Assembly (NCBI GenBank): GCA_002344785.1
Contig: DDUL01000064.1
Span: forward strand, 594-42,788
DNA from: Bdellovibrionaceae bacterium UBA2339
GTDB taxonomy: Bacteria; Bdellovibrionota; Bdellovibrionia; Bdellovibrionales; JAMPXM01
Length of the DNA: 42,195 nt
Direction: 5' to 3'
Below the pieces are notes generated by a model. It searched no databases and was not told the DNA's origin. It was given only the letters and a program-made list of their open reading frames with translations. Below are positions 29,906 through 37,819 of the stretch, piece by piece. Numbering within the stretch: the stretch's first letter is position 1; each line of letters begins with the position of its first letter. The position numbers were made by a program, and so were the translations under genes.

Positions 29906-31582
29906 GTGATCTCAGTGAAATCTTCCACATCTGTGACGAACAAACGCATCGACCTGGCTCAACACCCCGCTCTTGTCGCCTCCATCGTAACAGGATTGTG
30001 CATCGGCACAAGTTATATTCCTTTTCCACCTTGGGCGATTTTGTTCGGCTTGGTTCCGCTCGCCTTGCAGTGGGTTCGCATGAGCTCACCGGAAAGTCTC
30101 GACGCCCCGACAAGCTGGCGCAGCAAACTTCGCTCGGCTTTTTTCGTCGGCTGGCTCGCACAGTTCATTCTCAATTTGATCGGCTTTCATTGGATCGCCT
30201 ACACAGCCGTCGAGTTCGGCCACTTCCCTTGGTGGGCCGGAGTGCTGGTGCTCATCGCCTTTGCGAGCATCGCGCATTTATACTACGCACTGGCCGGCGT
30301 GGGCTTGGTCGCACTGGCTTGGCAATTGCGAAAGCGAGGGCGCGTGCTCGGTGAGCGGTCGCGACTTGCGGCTGGATTCTTGATTTTCGCGCTCATCGAA
30401 AGTCTTTGGCCGTCCATCTTTCCATGGCATCTCGGTTACACCTGGCTATGGATGGACTGGCCGGGCGCGCAGTTTGCCGATGTGATTGGCTTTGAAGGAC
30501 TCAATCTCGTGACACTTCTCGCAAACGCTCTGTTTGCGCTCGCGTGGCTCGCCCGCCAGCAAAGCGGAAGCTGGCTTCACGCCGCAAAGTGGGCGGGTGC
30601 GGCGCTGAGTGTGTTCTTGCTAATTCAGTTGCTTGGCCTCGGGCGCTCTGAGCCTTGGAAACAAGCCAGCCACAGCCTCAAGGTTCTGGCGATTCAAGGT
30701 AATGTCGGCAACTACGACAAGCTGATTGCCGAGCACAATGCTGATTTTGCTCGACCACTTGCCGAAAAGTACACGCGGCTATCGGCCGAGGCTTTGGACC
30801 GACACCCAGAAGCACAGCTGCTGATTTGGCCCGAGACCGCCGTGCCGGGTTTTTTGGAAAATGAATTTCGTACCGAGGCCGTAGGTCAGATCGTTCGCCA
30901 ATTCGTGAAAACTCGCGGCGTGCCGGTGGTGACAGGTGCTTACTCCTATGACCGCGCCAGCAAAACGTCCTTCAATGGTTTTTTTGTTTTGGATCGCGAT
31001 GGCGAGATCACGCAGACCGCCTATCGCAAATCCATTCTCATTCCTTTCGGCGAGCGCTTCCCGTTTTCCGACATCATACCCTATCAAAAGTGGTTGTTTC
31101 CCGGCCTCGGATCTTTTGGGCCAGGCCCTGGGCCGACGGCGATGAATGTTGCGGGAATCCAATGGGGTCCGCAAATTTGTCTAGAATCACTGTATCCATG
31201 GTTCACGGCGGGACTGGCAAAAAAAGGCGCGCAAGTGATTTCCAACGTCACGAATGATTCTTGGTTCGGAAAACATTTTGAGCCCTACCAACATCTCTAC
31301 ATGACGCTCGCTCGCGCCATCGAAGTTCGCCGACCGTTGGTGCGCTCGACCAACACAGGGATCACGACGGTGATTCTTGCCGACGGGAAGATCTTGCCTT
31401 GGTCGCCTATAGATAAAGAGTGGTATGGAATTTACGATGTCCCTTATCAAGCATCGCCTGAACTGACGATTTACACAGGCATCGCCGGCTATTCGCCGTG
31501 GCTCATGAGCCTGGCGCTGTTAGCACTTGCGGCTTCAGCTTGGATTCGTCCGATGAATCGAGTTAAGACAAAAGCCGTATGA
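29906..31582 (+). CDS. lnt: Apolipoprotein N-acyltransferase Lnt
   Basis: 558 residues. I choose the GTG at 29906, because AGGAG lies nine bases upstream; an upstream GTG at 29852 has no ribosome site and falls in repeated DNA. The first part has about six membrane segments (PALVASIVTGLCIGTSYI; ILFGLVPLALQW; FILNLIGFHWIAYTAV; GVLVLIAFASIAHLYY; others to about residue 260). The C-terminal nitrilase-like domain has the triad Glu310 (LLIWPETAVPG), Lys375 (YRKSILIPFGE) and Cys425 (ICLESLYPW). It transfers the third acyl chain to the N-terminal Cys of lipoproteins in the inner membrane, which fits the many lipoproteins around it. The stop overlaps the mutS2 start by 4 nt. Confidence 0.93.
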   Translation: MISVKSSTSVTNKRIDLAQHPALVASIVTGLCIGTSYIPFPPWAILFGLVPLALQWVRMSSPESLDAPTSWRSKLRSAFFVGWLAQFILNLIGFHWIAYTAVEFGHFPWWAGVLVLIAFASIAHLYYALAGVGLVALAWQLRKRGRVLGERSRLAAGFLIFALIESLWPSIFPWHLGYTWLWMDWPGAQFADVIGFEGLNLVTLLANALFALAWLARQQSGSWLHAAKWAGAALSVFLLIQLLGLGRSEPWKQASHSLKVLAIQGNVGNYDKLIAEHNADFARPLAEKYTRLSAEALDRHPEAQLLIWPETAVPGFLENEFRTEAVGQIVRQFVKTRGVPVVTGAYSYDRASKTSFNGFFVLDRDGEITQTAYRKSILIPFGERFPFSDIIPYQKWLFPGLGSFGPGPGPTAMNVAGIQWGPQICLESLYPWFTAGLAKKGAQVISNVTNDSWFGKHFEPYQHLYMTLARAIEVRRPLVRSTNTGITTVILADGKILPWSPIDKEWYGIYDVPYQASPELTIYTGIAGYSPWLMSLALLALAASAWIRPMNRVKTKAV

Positions 31583-34065
31583 GCACACAATCGGGAAAGC
31601 CTATGAACGGTGGAGGAACTACGGCTTTGGCGGCAAGCGCCAACGGAAACGTTCAGGCTAATGTTCAGGGTAATGTTCAGAGCAACGTTCAGAGTAACGT
31701 GCATGTTAACCCTAGCTCGCTCAAGTCCACCTACTCGGGATTTGCACAAGCCTTGGACTGGCCCGAAATTCTCAAGCGCCTTGAAAGCCTGGCAACCAGC
31801 GAGCCCGCGCGAGCGGACTTACGAGCACTTTCCCCCTGCCCCAATGCGGACGCCGCTCGCACGAGTTTTCGAGACATCGATGAAGCGCGAAGTATCCTCG
31901 CCATGGGCGAACGCCCATTCGCGGAAAGTCTCGATTTGTTTTCAACTTGGCACTCGCGCCTTAAGCGCGAGGCTGTCCTCACCACACTTGAGCTTCGCGA
32001 TGTTCGTCGCTTCTGTCTTGAGGTCTTGAGTTTCAGCGAGGTGCTCAAAGGTTTTGACGGCTCGTGGGCTCAGGCAATGAAGCGCCAATTGATGGATGCG
32101 CGCGAGCCGCTTTCCGCAATTGATCACCTCATGACTCCGAGTGGTGAGATCCGCAATGATGCGAGCGAGGCCCTGCATCATCTCTATCGCGAACAGCAGA
32201 ATCAAACCAAAGCTTTGCATGCGACTCTCGAACGCCTCGTCAAAGCGCATGAGATGGAAGCTTTGCTGCAAGAGAAGTTCGTCACCACGCGCGAAGGTCG
32301 CTGGGTGATTCCGGTGCGTTCGGGGATGCAGCATCATTTCCCCGGCGTGATCCACAGCTCAAGCCAAAGCAAACAAACCGTGTTCATGGAGCCCGACGAC
32401 GTCGTTCCGCTCAACAATCAACTTCGGCAAATCGAGGCCGAGATCGAAGCGGAAATCGAACGCCTGCTGACTCTGCTCTCGCAGTATTTGCGCGGCAAAG
32501 TCGGCGAATTTCTGTCCTCGCAGGCCGCACTGCTGGAGATGGACGTGCTGTTTGCAAAAGCGAAACTCGCGGAAGTTCTGCACGCTCACCGCCCTGAGTT
32601 CACTGAGGATCGACTCGCCCTCAGAGAGCTTCGGCACCCCATTCTCGTTCTCAATGGCAGCAAAGTGATTTCCAACAGTGTTGAGCTCAATCCGAATCAT
32701 CGGATTCTGCTTTTGTCGGGCCCCAACGCCGGCGGCAAAACTGTGCTGCTCAAAAGTGTGGGCCTAGCGGCGCAAATGTCCCGTTGTGGACTGCCGATCT
32801 GCGCTGAGGAAGGCTCGCGCCTACCTTTTTTCCGTGAGTTGCAGATCGCTGTGGGTGACGAGCAAAGTGTTGATGCCGCGCTGTCAACATTCGCCGCGCA
32901 CGTCACCAAACTCAACGAAGCCGCACAGTGCAAGGGTGCGGACCGAATGCTCTTGGTCGACGAAATTTGCGGCTCGACAGATCCCGAAGAGGGCTCGGCC
33001 CTCGCGCGAAGTTTCATCGAGCGCTTTGCGCAGAACCAAGTTTTCGCGGTCATCACCTCCCACCTCGGCCCGCTGAAGTCGGGATGGACAGAAGACAGCG
33101 GTGTCGCCAATGGTTCACTGGAATACGATCAAAATTCCGGGCAACCGACTTATCGATTCTTCTTCGGTGTTCCCGGGCAAAGCTTGGCGCTACAAACGGC
33201 TCGTCGCGTCGGTGTCGATGAGACTTTACTTCAGCGCGCGCTCGACTTCCTCTCGCCTGAGGCGAAGGCGCGCCAACTGCACTTGAGCGAAATGGAGTCT
33301 CTCAAAGAAGAGCTGACGCGCGCACGACAAGAACTGCTCGCCGAGCTGCTAGAGACCAAAGAGAGCAAACGCAAATATCAAGAGCTACTGGCGAACTTCC
33401 GCCGCGATCGCGATCAGTGGCTTGAGCGCAGCGTAAAAAAGGCGGAACGCAAAATTGATGAAATGATCGAGGCCGCACGCGCCGAAGAAGTCTTCAAACG
33501 ACATGAGCGCCTCAACGAGGTCAAACGCGAGCTTCCCGAAATCGTCAAAGCACCCACCGGCTCTGGCCAAGCGAGAAAGCGAATTGAGACTCTCGAAGAG
33601 TTCGAGAAAATCTATCCGCCGGGCTCAAAGATTTATGTGCCGTCGATGAATCACGAAGGCTTGATTCAAGGCAAAGCCAACAAAAAGGGCGAGATTCCCA
33701 TTCTCGTCAATTCGATGCGCCTTCTCCTGCACTGGGAGCAGCTGCGCCCACCGCAGTCCTTGCAGAATCCGACGCAGAGTATTTTACGTCGCGCTTCCGG
33801 TGTTCAAGTGACCCTCCTCGATCAAGAACGCGTCGTCGATGTGCGCGGCAAGACCACCGAAGAGGCGATCACGCAACTTGAAAGCCAGCTGGACGCCGCC
33901 GTTCTCAATTCCGAAGCTCGCGTCAAAATCATTCACGGTCACGGCACGGAAACACTCAAGCGCAATTTGCGCGCGCATCTGTCGCGCTCTCCTTATGTGA
34001 AAAGCTGGAAGGCCGGCACGCCAGATCACGGTGGCGATGGCGTCACTTGGGCGCAGCTGAAGTGA
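31579..34065 (+). CDS. mutS2: Endonuclease/mismatch-repair-like ATPase MutS2
   Basis: 828 residues. The ATG at 31579 overlaps the lnt stop (ATGA), so translation is probably coupled. The N-terminus has an extra stretch with N-V-Q-x tetrads (residues 24-43). The MutS-like core follows, with helical lever and clamp (about 55-370), Walker A GPNAGGKT (381-388), a Walker B LLVDEICGSTDPEEGSALAR, and a coiled-coil region (about 560-660, many E/K/R). The C-terminal Smr nuclease domain has VDVRG (about 753-757) and HGHGT (about 786-790). MutS2 lacks the mismatch-binding domain of MutS; members suppress recombination or act on stalled ribosomes. The 3-prime end overlaps the converging HTTM gene by 23 bp. 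Confidence 0.93.
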   Translation: MSTQSGKPMNGGGTTALAASANGNVQANVQGNVQSNVQSNVHVNPSSLKSTYSGFAQALDWPEILKRLESLATSEPARADLRALSPCPNADAARTSFRDIDEARSILAMGERPFAESLDLFSTWHSRLKREAVLTTLELRDVRRFCLEVLSFSEVLKGFDGSWAQAMKRQLMDAREPLSAIDHLMTPSGEIRNDASEALHHLYREQQNQTKALHATLERLVKAHEMEALLQEKFVTTREGRWVIPVRSGMQHHFPGVIHSSSQSKQTVFMEPDDVVPLNNQLRQIEAEIEAEIERLLTLLSQYLRGKVGEFLSSQAALLEMDVLFAKAKLAEVLHAHRPEFTEDRLALRELRHPILVLNGSKVISNSVELNPNHRILLLSGPNAGGKTVLLKSVGLAAQMSRCGLPICAEEGSRLPFFRELQIAVGDEQSVDAALSTFAAHVTKLNEAAQCKGADRMLLVDEICGSTDPEEGSALARSFIERFAQNQVFAVITSHLGPLKSGWTEDSGVANGSLEYDQNSGQPTYRFFFGVPGQSLALQTARRVGVDETLLQRALDFLSPEAKARQLHLSEMESLKEELTRARQELLAELLETKESKRKYQELLANFRRDRDQWLERSVKKAERKIDEMIEAARAEEVFKRHERLNEVKRELPEIVKAPTGSGQARKRIETLEEFEKIYPPGSKIYVPSMNHEGLIQGKANKKGEIPILVNSMRLLLHWEQLRPPQSLQNPTQSILRRASGVQVTLLDQERVVDVRGKTTEEAITQLESQLDAAVLNSEARVKIIHGHGTETLKRNLRAHLSRSPYVKSWKAGTPDHGGDGVTWAQLK
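31648..31707 (+). repeat. Five 12-bp coding repeats in the mutS2 N-terminus
   Basis: Units such as AATGTTCAGGGT start at 31648, 31660, 31672, 31684 and 31696 and encode N-V-Q-A, N-V-Q-G, N-V-Q-S, N-V-Q-S and N-V-H-V. This lies outside the conserved MutS2 core and could vary in length between strains. Confidence 0.75.
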
Positions 34066-34984
34066 TGTGAAGGTCGGCGATCACCACGACATAAAGGATC
34101 GCCCAAGGCCAAAGAAAGTTGATACCGCTGGCTTGCCAAACGCCAAAGTGAAACGCCACCCCACCTACACAAAAGAGCCGACAAAATCTTGGGCTCAAAT
34201 CTCGTCTAAAAAATCCAATGGGCGCCATGATCTCCCACAACAAAGTGGCCGCTGCGAGCCAACTCCAAATCGGCAATTGCTCCTGGAGTTGAAACAAAGA
34301 CTCCGCAAATGCCGAATTCGATATCAAGTAAGAACGCGTGACCAAGTGTTGAATCACTCCGCCTTCAAGCCATGCGCCTAAGCCCACACCTTCAAGCTTC
34401 GCCCAGGCCGCCGCAAAATATCCCCAAGCCAAGATCGCGCTCGCTCCCCGCCAGAGGATGGGTGTTGTCCATCGAGCCCCACAGGCAAGCGCCGCCGTCA
34501 GCCACGCCAAGATCCACCAACTCATCACTTCAAAGTGCGGAAAATAGCGCACCTCGATCGCCATCAGGCCGCCATTGAGTTCGCGAAGCGCCAACAAGCC
34601 TGCGGCACAGGTGAGTGCCATCTCAATTTGCATTCGACGAGTGATGACGGGCCAAGTTTGCCCTTGTGGTCGAAGTCGCCAAGCCATCCACAGCGCAAGC
34701 CCCGCTGCCGGTAGAAGCGCCGTCCACCTCGTCCACTCCCCACTCGCGACAAGCTCAGTGGCGTGAACGAATTGAGCTGAACCTGCTAAAGTCGCTGAAG
34801 CTTCCGCGACGCCGTCAAGCATCCCCGTCGCCGGCACGCCTCGATCCGCGCTCGTTGGCGCCTGCCAAACCCAAGTCGCCAGCGGCCTCAGCCACAAAGT
34901 CGCTGCGTGAAAAAATAAAATGCTGGGAATCCACGGCACAAAACTTTGCCGCTCAAAACCCTTCACCCAAGTCAGTAACTTCAT
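34043..34984 (-). CDS. HTTM-type (gamma-carboxylase-like) integral membrane protein
   Basis: 313 residues with several predicted membrane segments (WIPSILFFHAATLWL; WTALLPAAGLALWMAW; MALTCAAGLLALREL; HFEVMSWWILAWLTAALACG; WSWLAAATLLWEIMAPIGFF; GINFLWPWAILYVVVIA). The run WGYFAAAWAKLEGVGLGAWLEGGVIQHL resembles the HTTM domain shared with vitamin K-dependent gamma-carboxylase relatives. I place it there with moderate confidence, by pattern only. The start ATG at 34984 overlaps the upstream partner gene by 4 nt (34981-34984), so the pair forms an operon. The end overlaps mutS2 (converging) by 23 bp. Substrate and reaction unknown. Confidence 0.6.
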   Translation of the reverse strand: MKLLTWVKGFERQSFVPWIPSILFFHAATLWLRPLATWVWQAPTSADRGVPATGMLDGVAEASATLAGSAQFVHATELVASGEWTRWTALLPAAGLALWMAWRLRPQGQTWPVITRRMQIEMALTCAAGLLALRELNGGLMAIEVRYFPHFEVMSWWILAWLTAALACGARWTTPILWRGASAILAWGYFAAAWAKLEGVGLGAWLEGGVIQHLVTRSYLISNSAFAESLFQLQEQLPIWSWLAAATLLWEIMAPIGFFRRDLSPRFCRLFCVGGVAFHFGVWQASGINFLWPWAILYVVVIADLHITSAAPK

Positions 34985-35511
34985 GGCTCACCTCGAGGTG
35001 AGCTCACCCAAAGCTGAACGTCCCGAACCCAAGTCTTACGCGTATGAGGATCAAAGCGGGTCGCGCGCCTCACCAATTCGCATTGCACCCCATGCGTCGG
35101 TTGTTGCGAGATCCGCATCAACTCCTCACCCACTGCCGCCAACAACAACTTCGCGCGATCGTGCTGAAAGTTGATGCTACTTGTGTTTGGCGCTGCTGCT
35201 TTTGTCAGCTCACCGCTCACAACTCTGTCCACAAGAAAGGGATCCATGAAGAACTGCGGATAGAAGTGGGCGGGCGCGATGTGAGGAACCGTAGAAGGTG
35301 CTGCGAGAGAGTTTGCGAAAGAGTCGAGCGATGAACATCGGAAGGCAAACGCTTGAATCTGATCGCCCACACGAGGTCGATCAAAGAGAGAAAATCCCGT
35401 CAGTGGCCACGACTGCAGGTGCAAAACGCGCGAGCTCAAAAGCACAATCGCGAACCCAAGAGCCAAGGCTTGCGTGCGTCGCGGTTTTTCTCCCCAAAAT
35501 CCTGACAACAT
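34981..35511 (-). CDS. Small membrane-anchored partner of the HTTM protein
   Basis: 176 residues from the ATG at 35511 (weak ribosome site). One N-terminal membrane segment (ALALGFAIVLLSSRVLHLQSW) is followed by WPLTGFSLFDRPRVGDQI. The mature region has one Cys pair (F-R-C-S and V-Q-C-E) and a likely periplasmic domain. HTTM-type proteins are often encoded beside small proteins with a single membrane segment and a W-P...F-D/F-S turn, which is what I see here. The 4-nt overlap with the HTTM gene supports a joint function. No enzyme activity can be assigned. Confidence 0.55.
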   Translation of the reverse strand: MLSGFWGEKPRRTQALALGFAIVLLSSRVLHLQSWPLTGFSLFDRPRVGDQIQAFAFRCSSLDSFANSLAAPSTVPHIAPAHFYPQFFMDPFLVDRVVSGELTKAAAPNTSSINFQHDRAKLLLAAVGEELMRISQQPTHGVQCELVRRATRFDPHTRKTWVRDVQLWVSSPRGEP

Positions 35512-35557
35512 ACCCTAGAGTCTGCCAACGGAAGTGTCGAAACGCCACCGTTTCGCT

Positions 35558-35573
35558 TGGCATGCTCTTGGCT
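35558..35573 (+). promoter_or_regulatory. Sigma-54-like promoter candidate for the DUF4360 gene
   Basis: TGGCATGCTCTTGGCT has GG (35559-35560) and GC (35571-35572) ten bases apart and a TGGC -24 box; the -12 box is TGGCT instead of TTGCW. An inverted repeat CGAAAC-GCCACC-GTTTCG (35538-35555) abuts it. The start of the DUF4360 gene is 91 bp downstream. Confidence 0.3.
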
Positions 35574-35663
35574 CAGCCCCTTAACACCTCGCCGTCTCCC
35601 CTGGAGCGAGCGAGAGTTCAGAAAGTTCAAACATCGGTCCGTCACACTCGTCAGGAGCTCAAC

Positions 35664-36440
35664 ATGCGCGCACCCCAGACCCTCAACTCCTTCCGACTTC
35701 ACCTTCTCACTCTGGCCGTGATCGCCAGCGGCGCGATGTCCACTGCCGCGAAGGCCAATGTGCTCGAAGACCTCGTGCGCGGATCGCGTTTTGATGCGCG
35801 AGACATTCAAGTTCAGTCCGTCGACTATGGTGGAGACGGCTGTCCACAAGGCACGGTGACGGCCATTCTCTCTCCCGACGCCAGCACCTTGACCGTGCTC
35901 TATGATGCCTTCACCGCGCGCGTGGGCGGCGGCGTGGGTGAAGAACGTCGCAATTGCAATGTGACTTTGCGACTGAAGAAGCCACGTCTTTGGTCATTCG
36001 CAGTGGACTCTGTCGACTTCCGAGGCCACATTCATTTGGATCATGGCGTTCGTGCCGAACAGAAAATTGATTTCAGCTCAGGACCAACACGCATCGGCTT
36101 CAATCAAAGCTTCGGCTTTCAGCGCTGGGTGGGTCCCATCTCACAAGACTACATGCTCTCCACAGTTCGTCCGCTCCAAGGTCCGCAAATTCTCAACTGC
36201 TTACCCGCCAAAGAAAACACTAAGATTGAATTGAAATCTTCGATTCGCCTTGCTGGTGGCGGAGGCCACCGCGGAGGTATGATGTCCGTGGACTCAGCCG
36301 ACGGTCGCCTGATTCAAACTTATCGCCTCAGCTGGGTGAGCTGCCTCAAGGCACTTCAAGATGCTGGCCGCCAACCGCCGAGCGTGAGCGCAGGTGGCGT
36401 GAACATCGGTGGCATCTTGGGCGGACTGTTTGGCCGCTAA
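35664..36440 (+). CDS. DUF4360 family exported protein
   Basis: 258 residues from the ATG at 35664 (AGGAG six bases upstream); the open frame extends 122 codons upstream, but this part overlaps the divergent gene and is not used. The signal peptide (LLTLAVIASGAMSTAAKA) is cleaved before N-V-L-E-D. The mature part fits DUF4360: GGDGCPQGTVTAILSPDAST, LTVLYDAFTARVGGGVGE, R-R-N-C-N-V, FAVDSVDFRGHIHLD. Members are small secreted proteins of unknown function. A Gly-rich stretch and a C-terminal GGVNIGGILGGLFGR tail are unusual additions. The DUF4360 assignment is from pattern recall. Confidence 0.7.
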   Translation: MRAPQTLNSFRLHLLTLAVIASGAMSTAAKANVLEDLVRGSRFDARDIQVQSVDYGGDGCPQGTVTAILSPDASTLTVLYDAFTARVGGGVGEERRNCNVTLRLKKPRLWSFAVDSVDFRGHIHLDHGVRAEQKIDFSSGPTRIGFNQSFGFQRWVGPISQDYMLSTVRPLQGPQILNCLPAKENTKIELKSSIRLAGGGGHRGGMMSVDSADGRLIQTYRLSWVSCLKALQDAGRQPPSVSAGGVNIGGILGGLFGR

Positions 36441-36466
36441 GATCTCAGAAACAAAATTCAGCTCAA

Positions 36467-37486
36467 TCAAGGGCGCGGAGAACCCGCGCCATCTCCCGCC
36501 ACTGTCGCGCTGGCAAATCCCGTACGGAAATTCTCACAAGCAGGCCCAGTGAACTTGCCGCCCGGAATGAGTTTCGTCGGCTCCACAAGCCGAGCCTCCA
36601 AGCAGGAACGAACATCGCGGCGAACTCGCTCAAATGCGAACAACTCTTCACTATCCACGCGCGACCAAACGACGGTGCCGGCCTTCAGCGCAAACAACAA
36701 AGTTCCACGCCATTCGCTTTTGAACAAAACAGTTTGCTGCATCGACATCTGCAAATCGCGGCTCATCGCAACTTCACCGCTGACTTCAATTTCCGCGCAG
36801 GTGTCGTCACCGCAAGTCACGAAGCGCTTAAGGATCGACACCATATCCAGCTCATAGGGAACCTGATCCGCCAATGCCGCCCACTGCGCGCGCATCGCCC
36901 AAGTGTCGCCGACACTCACTGGCCCCGCCGGCAAAGAAACCGGCGGCACATAGAAAATCGAATTGCGAGGCCAATCCGACGCGCGCAATATCTGCGCTTT
37001 CGGCGTCAAGCTGATCTCGAGATGCTCGCCGGGCTCAGGCATCGCAAAGTCGTGAAGATCCACGCTGCCTTCTTTGCGAGTCACACGAACAACTTGTGTG
37101 AAATGCTCAGGTTCAACCTTCGCCGTGAAAGCCTCAGCGGTGAACTCGACCGTCTCATCGCGCTCATGCCGCAACTCTTGATTCTCGAATGATCGGCTGG
37201 CACTGCGATGCAGGTAATCGACTTTCTCGGTGGTGTTGAGCTCTGCTTTCAAGTTCAACTCTGTCGGCGCTGCCAACTTCACTTCTTTGAGATCCAAAAC
37301 ATTCGATGCCTCAAGGCGCTCGCCGGCCTTGGGTAGCCCCGAGCAGCCCGCCAACACGCACGCCGCGCCCAACACCAGTGTAAGCCGCGACAAATTCGCT
37401 ACGCCACTTCGCGTGGACCACCGACAGCTGTCGAATCGCTCGACACTCTTCCAAGATCCTTTGGGAAATCCACCACTTCGCTGCAT
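36467..37486 (-). CDS. Lipoprotein of unknown function
   Basis: 339 residues from the ATG at 37486 (GAGGAG six bases upstream); codons upstream to 37531 are not used. An N-terminal stretch of about 30 residues precedes the hydrophobic segment VLGAACVLAGC, where V-L-A-G-C is a good lipobox. The mature part is a two-domain beta-rich protein: an N-terminal region with NLKAELNTTEKVDYLHR, then segments such as IFYVPPVSLPAGPVSVGDTW (about 195-215) and MQQTVLFKSEWRGTLLFALK. Several Cys are spread over the second half. I do not recognise the family. It is divergent from the lipoprotein gene at 37820. Confidence 0.6.
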   Translation of the reverse strand: MQRSGGFPKGSWKSVERFDSCRWSTRSGVANLSRLTLVLGAACVLAGCSGLPKAGERLEASNVLDLKEVKLAAPTELNLKAELNTTEKVDYLHRSASRSFENQELRHERDETVEFTAEAFTAKVEPEHFTQVVRVTRKEGSVDLHDFAMPEPGEHLEISLTPKAQILRASDWPRNSIFYVPPVSLPAGPVSVGDTWAMRAQWAALADQVPYELDMVSILKRFVTCGDDTCAEIEVSGEVAMSRDLQMSMQQTVLFKSEWRGTLLFALKAGTVVWSRVDSEELFAFERVRRDVRSCLEARLVEPTKLIPGGKFTGPACENFRTGFASATVAGDGAGSPRP

Positions 37487-37650
37487 GTGTTTCTCCTCTG
37501 TCGCCGCCCGTCGCCTGAGCCATCGCGCCATTCAACGGCCAGCCCAGCTTGTCTTCGACTTGGCGCCGACAATTCGCTTCGCCACAAACTTGCGACTCGC
37601 CCAAAAGTGGCACTCTTGCGCGAGCCCGCAGGGCGCCTGAGTTTTTCAAG

Positions 37651-37667
37651 CGTCTCAAATTGAAACA
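37651..37667. promoter_or_regulatory. Copy of the TGTCTCA-N3-TGAGACA palindrome
   Basis: CGTCTCAAATTGAAACA matches 12 of 14 arm positions. It lies in the divergent gap, 164 bp upstream of the minus-strand lipoprotein gene and 152 bp upstream of the plus-strand one. Confidence 0.4.
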
Positions 37668-37718
37668 GCAAAGCAAGCTTAAACAGCTGATTTCTCGTCA
37701 GAAATCAAAATTACGCTT

Positions 37719-37734
37719 TGGCCTCGCCCTTGCT
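37719..37734 (+). promoter_or_regulatory. Sigma-54-like promoter candidate
   Basis: TGGCCTCGCCCTTGCT matches the -24 TGGC and -12 TTGCT boxes with GG (37720-37721) and GC (37732-37733) ten bases apart. It is 85 bp before the start at 37820, and the palindrome at 37651 lies 51 bp upstream of it, a usual place for an activator site. Confidence 0.35.
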
Positions 37735-37819
37735 CCTTTGAGTCATCACATAGTTCAAGAGCGCTCAAGGCGCTCACGAGCAACGCCGGACGCGAAGCTC
37801 AACAGGAGAAGGGGAAGTT

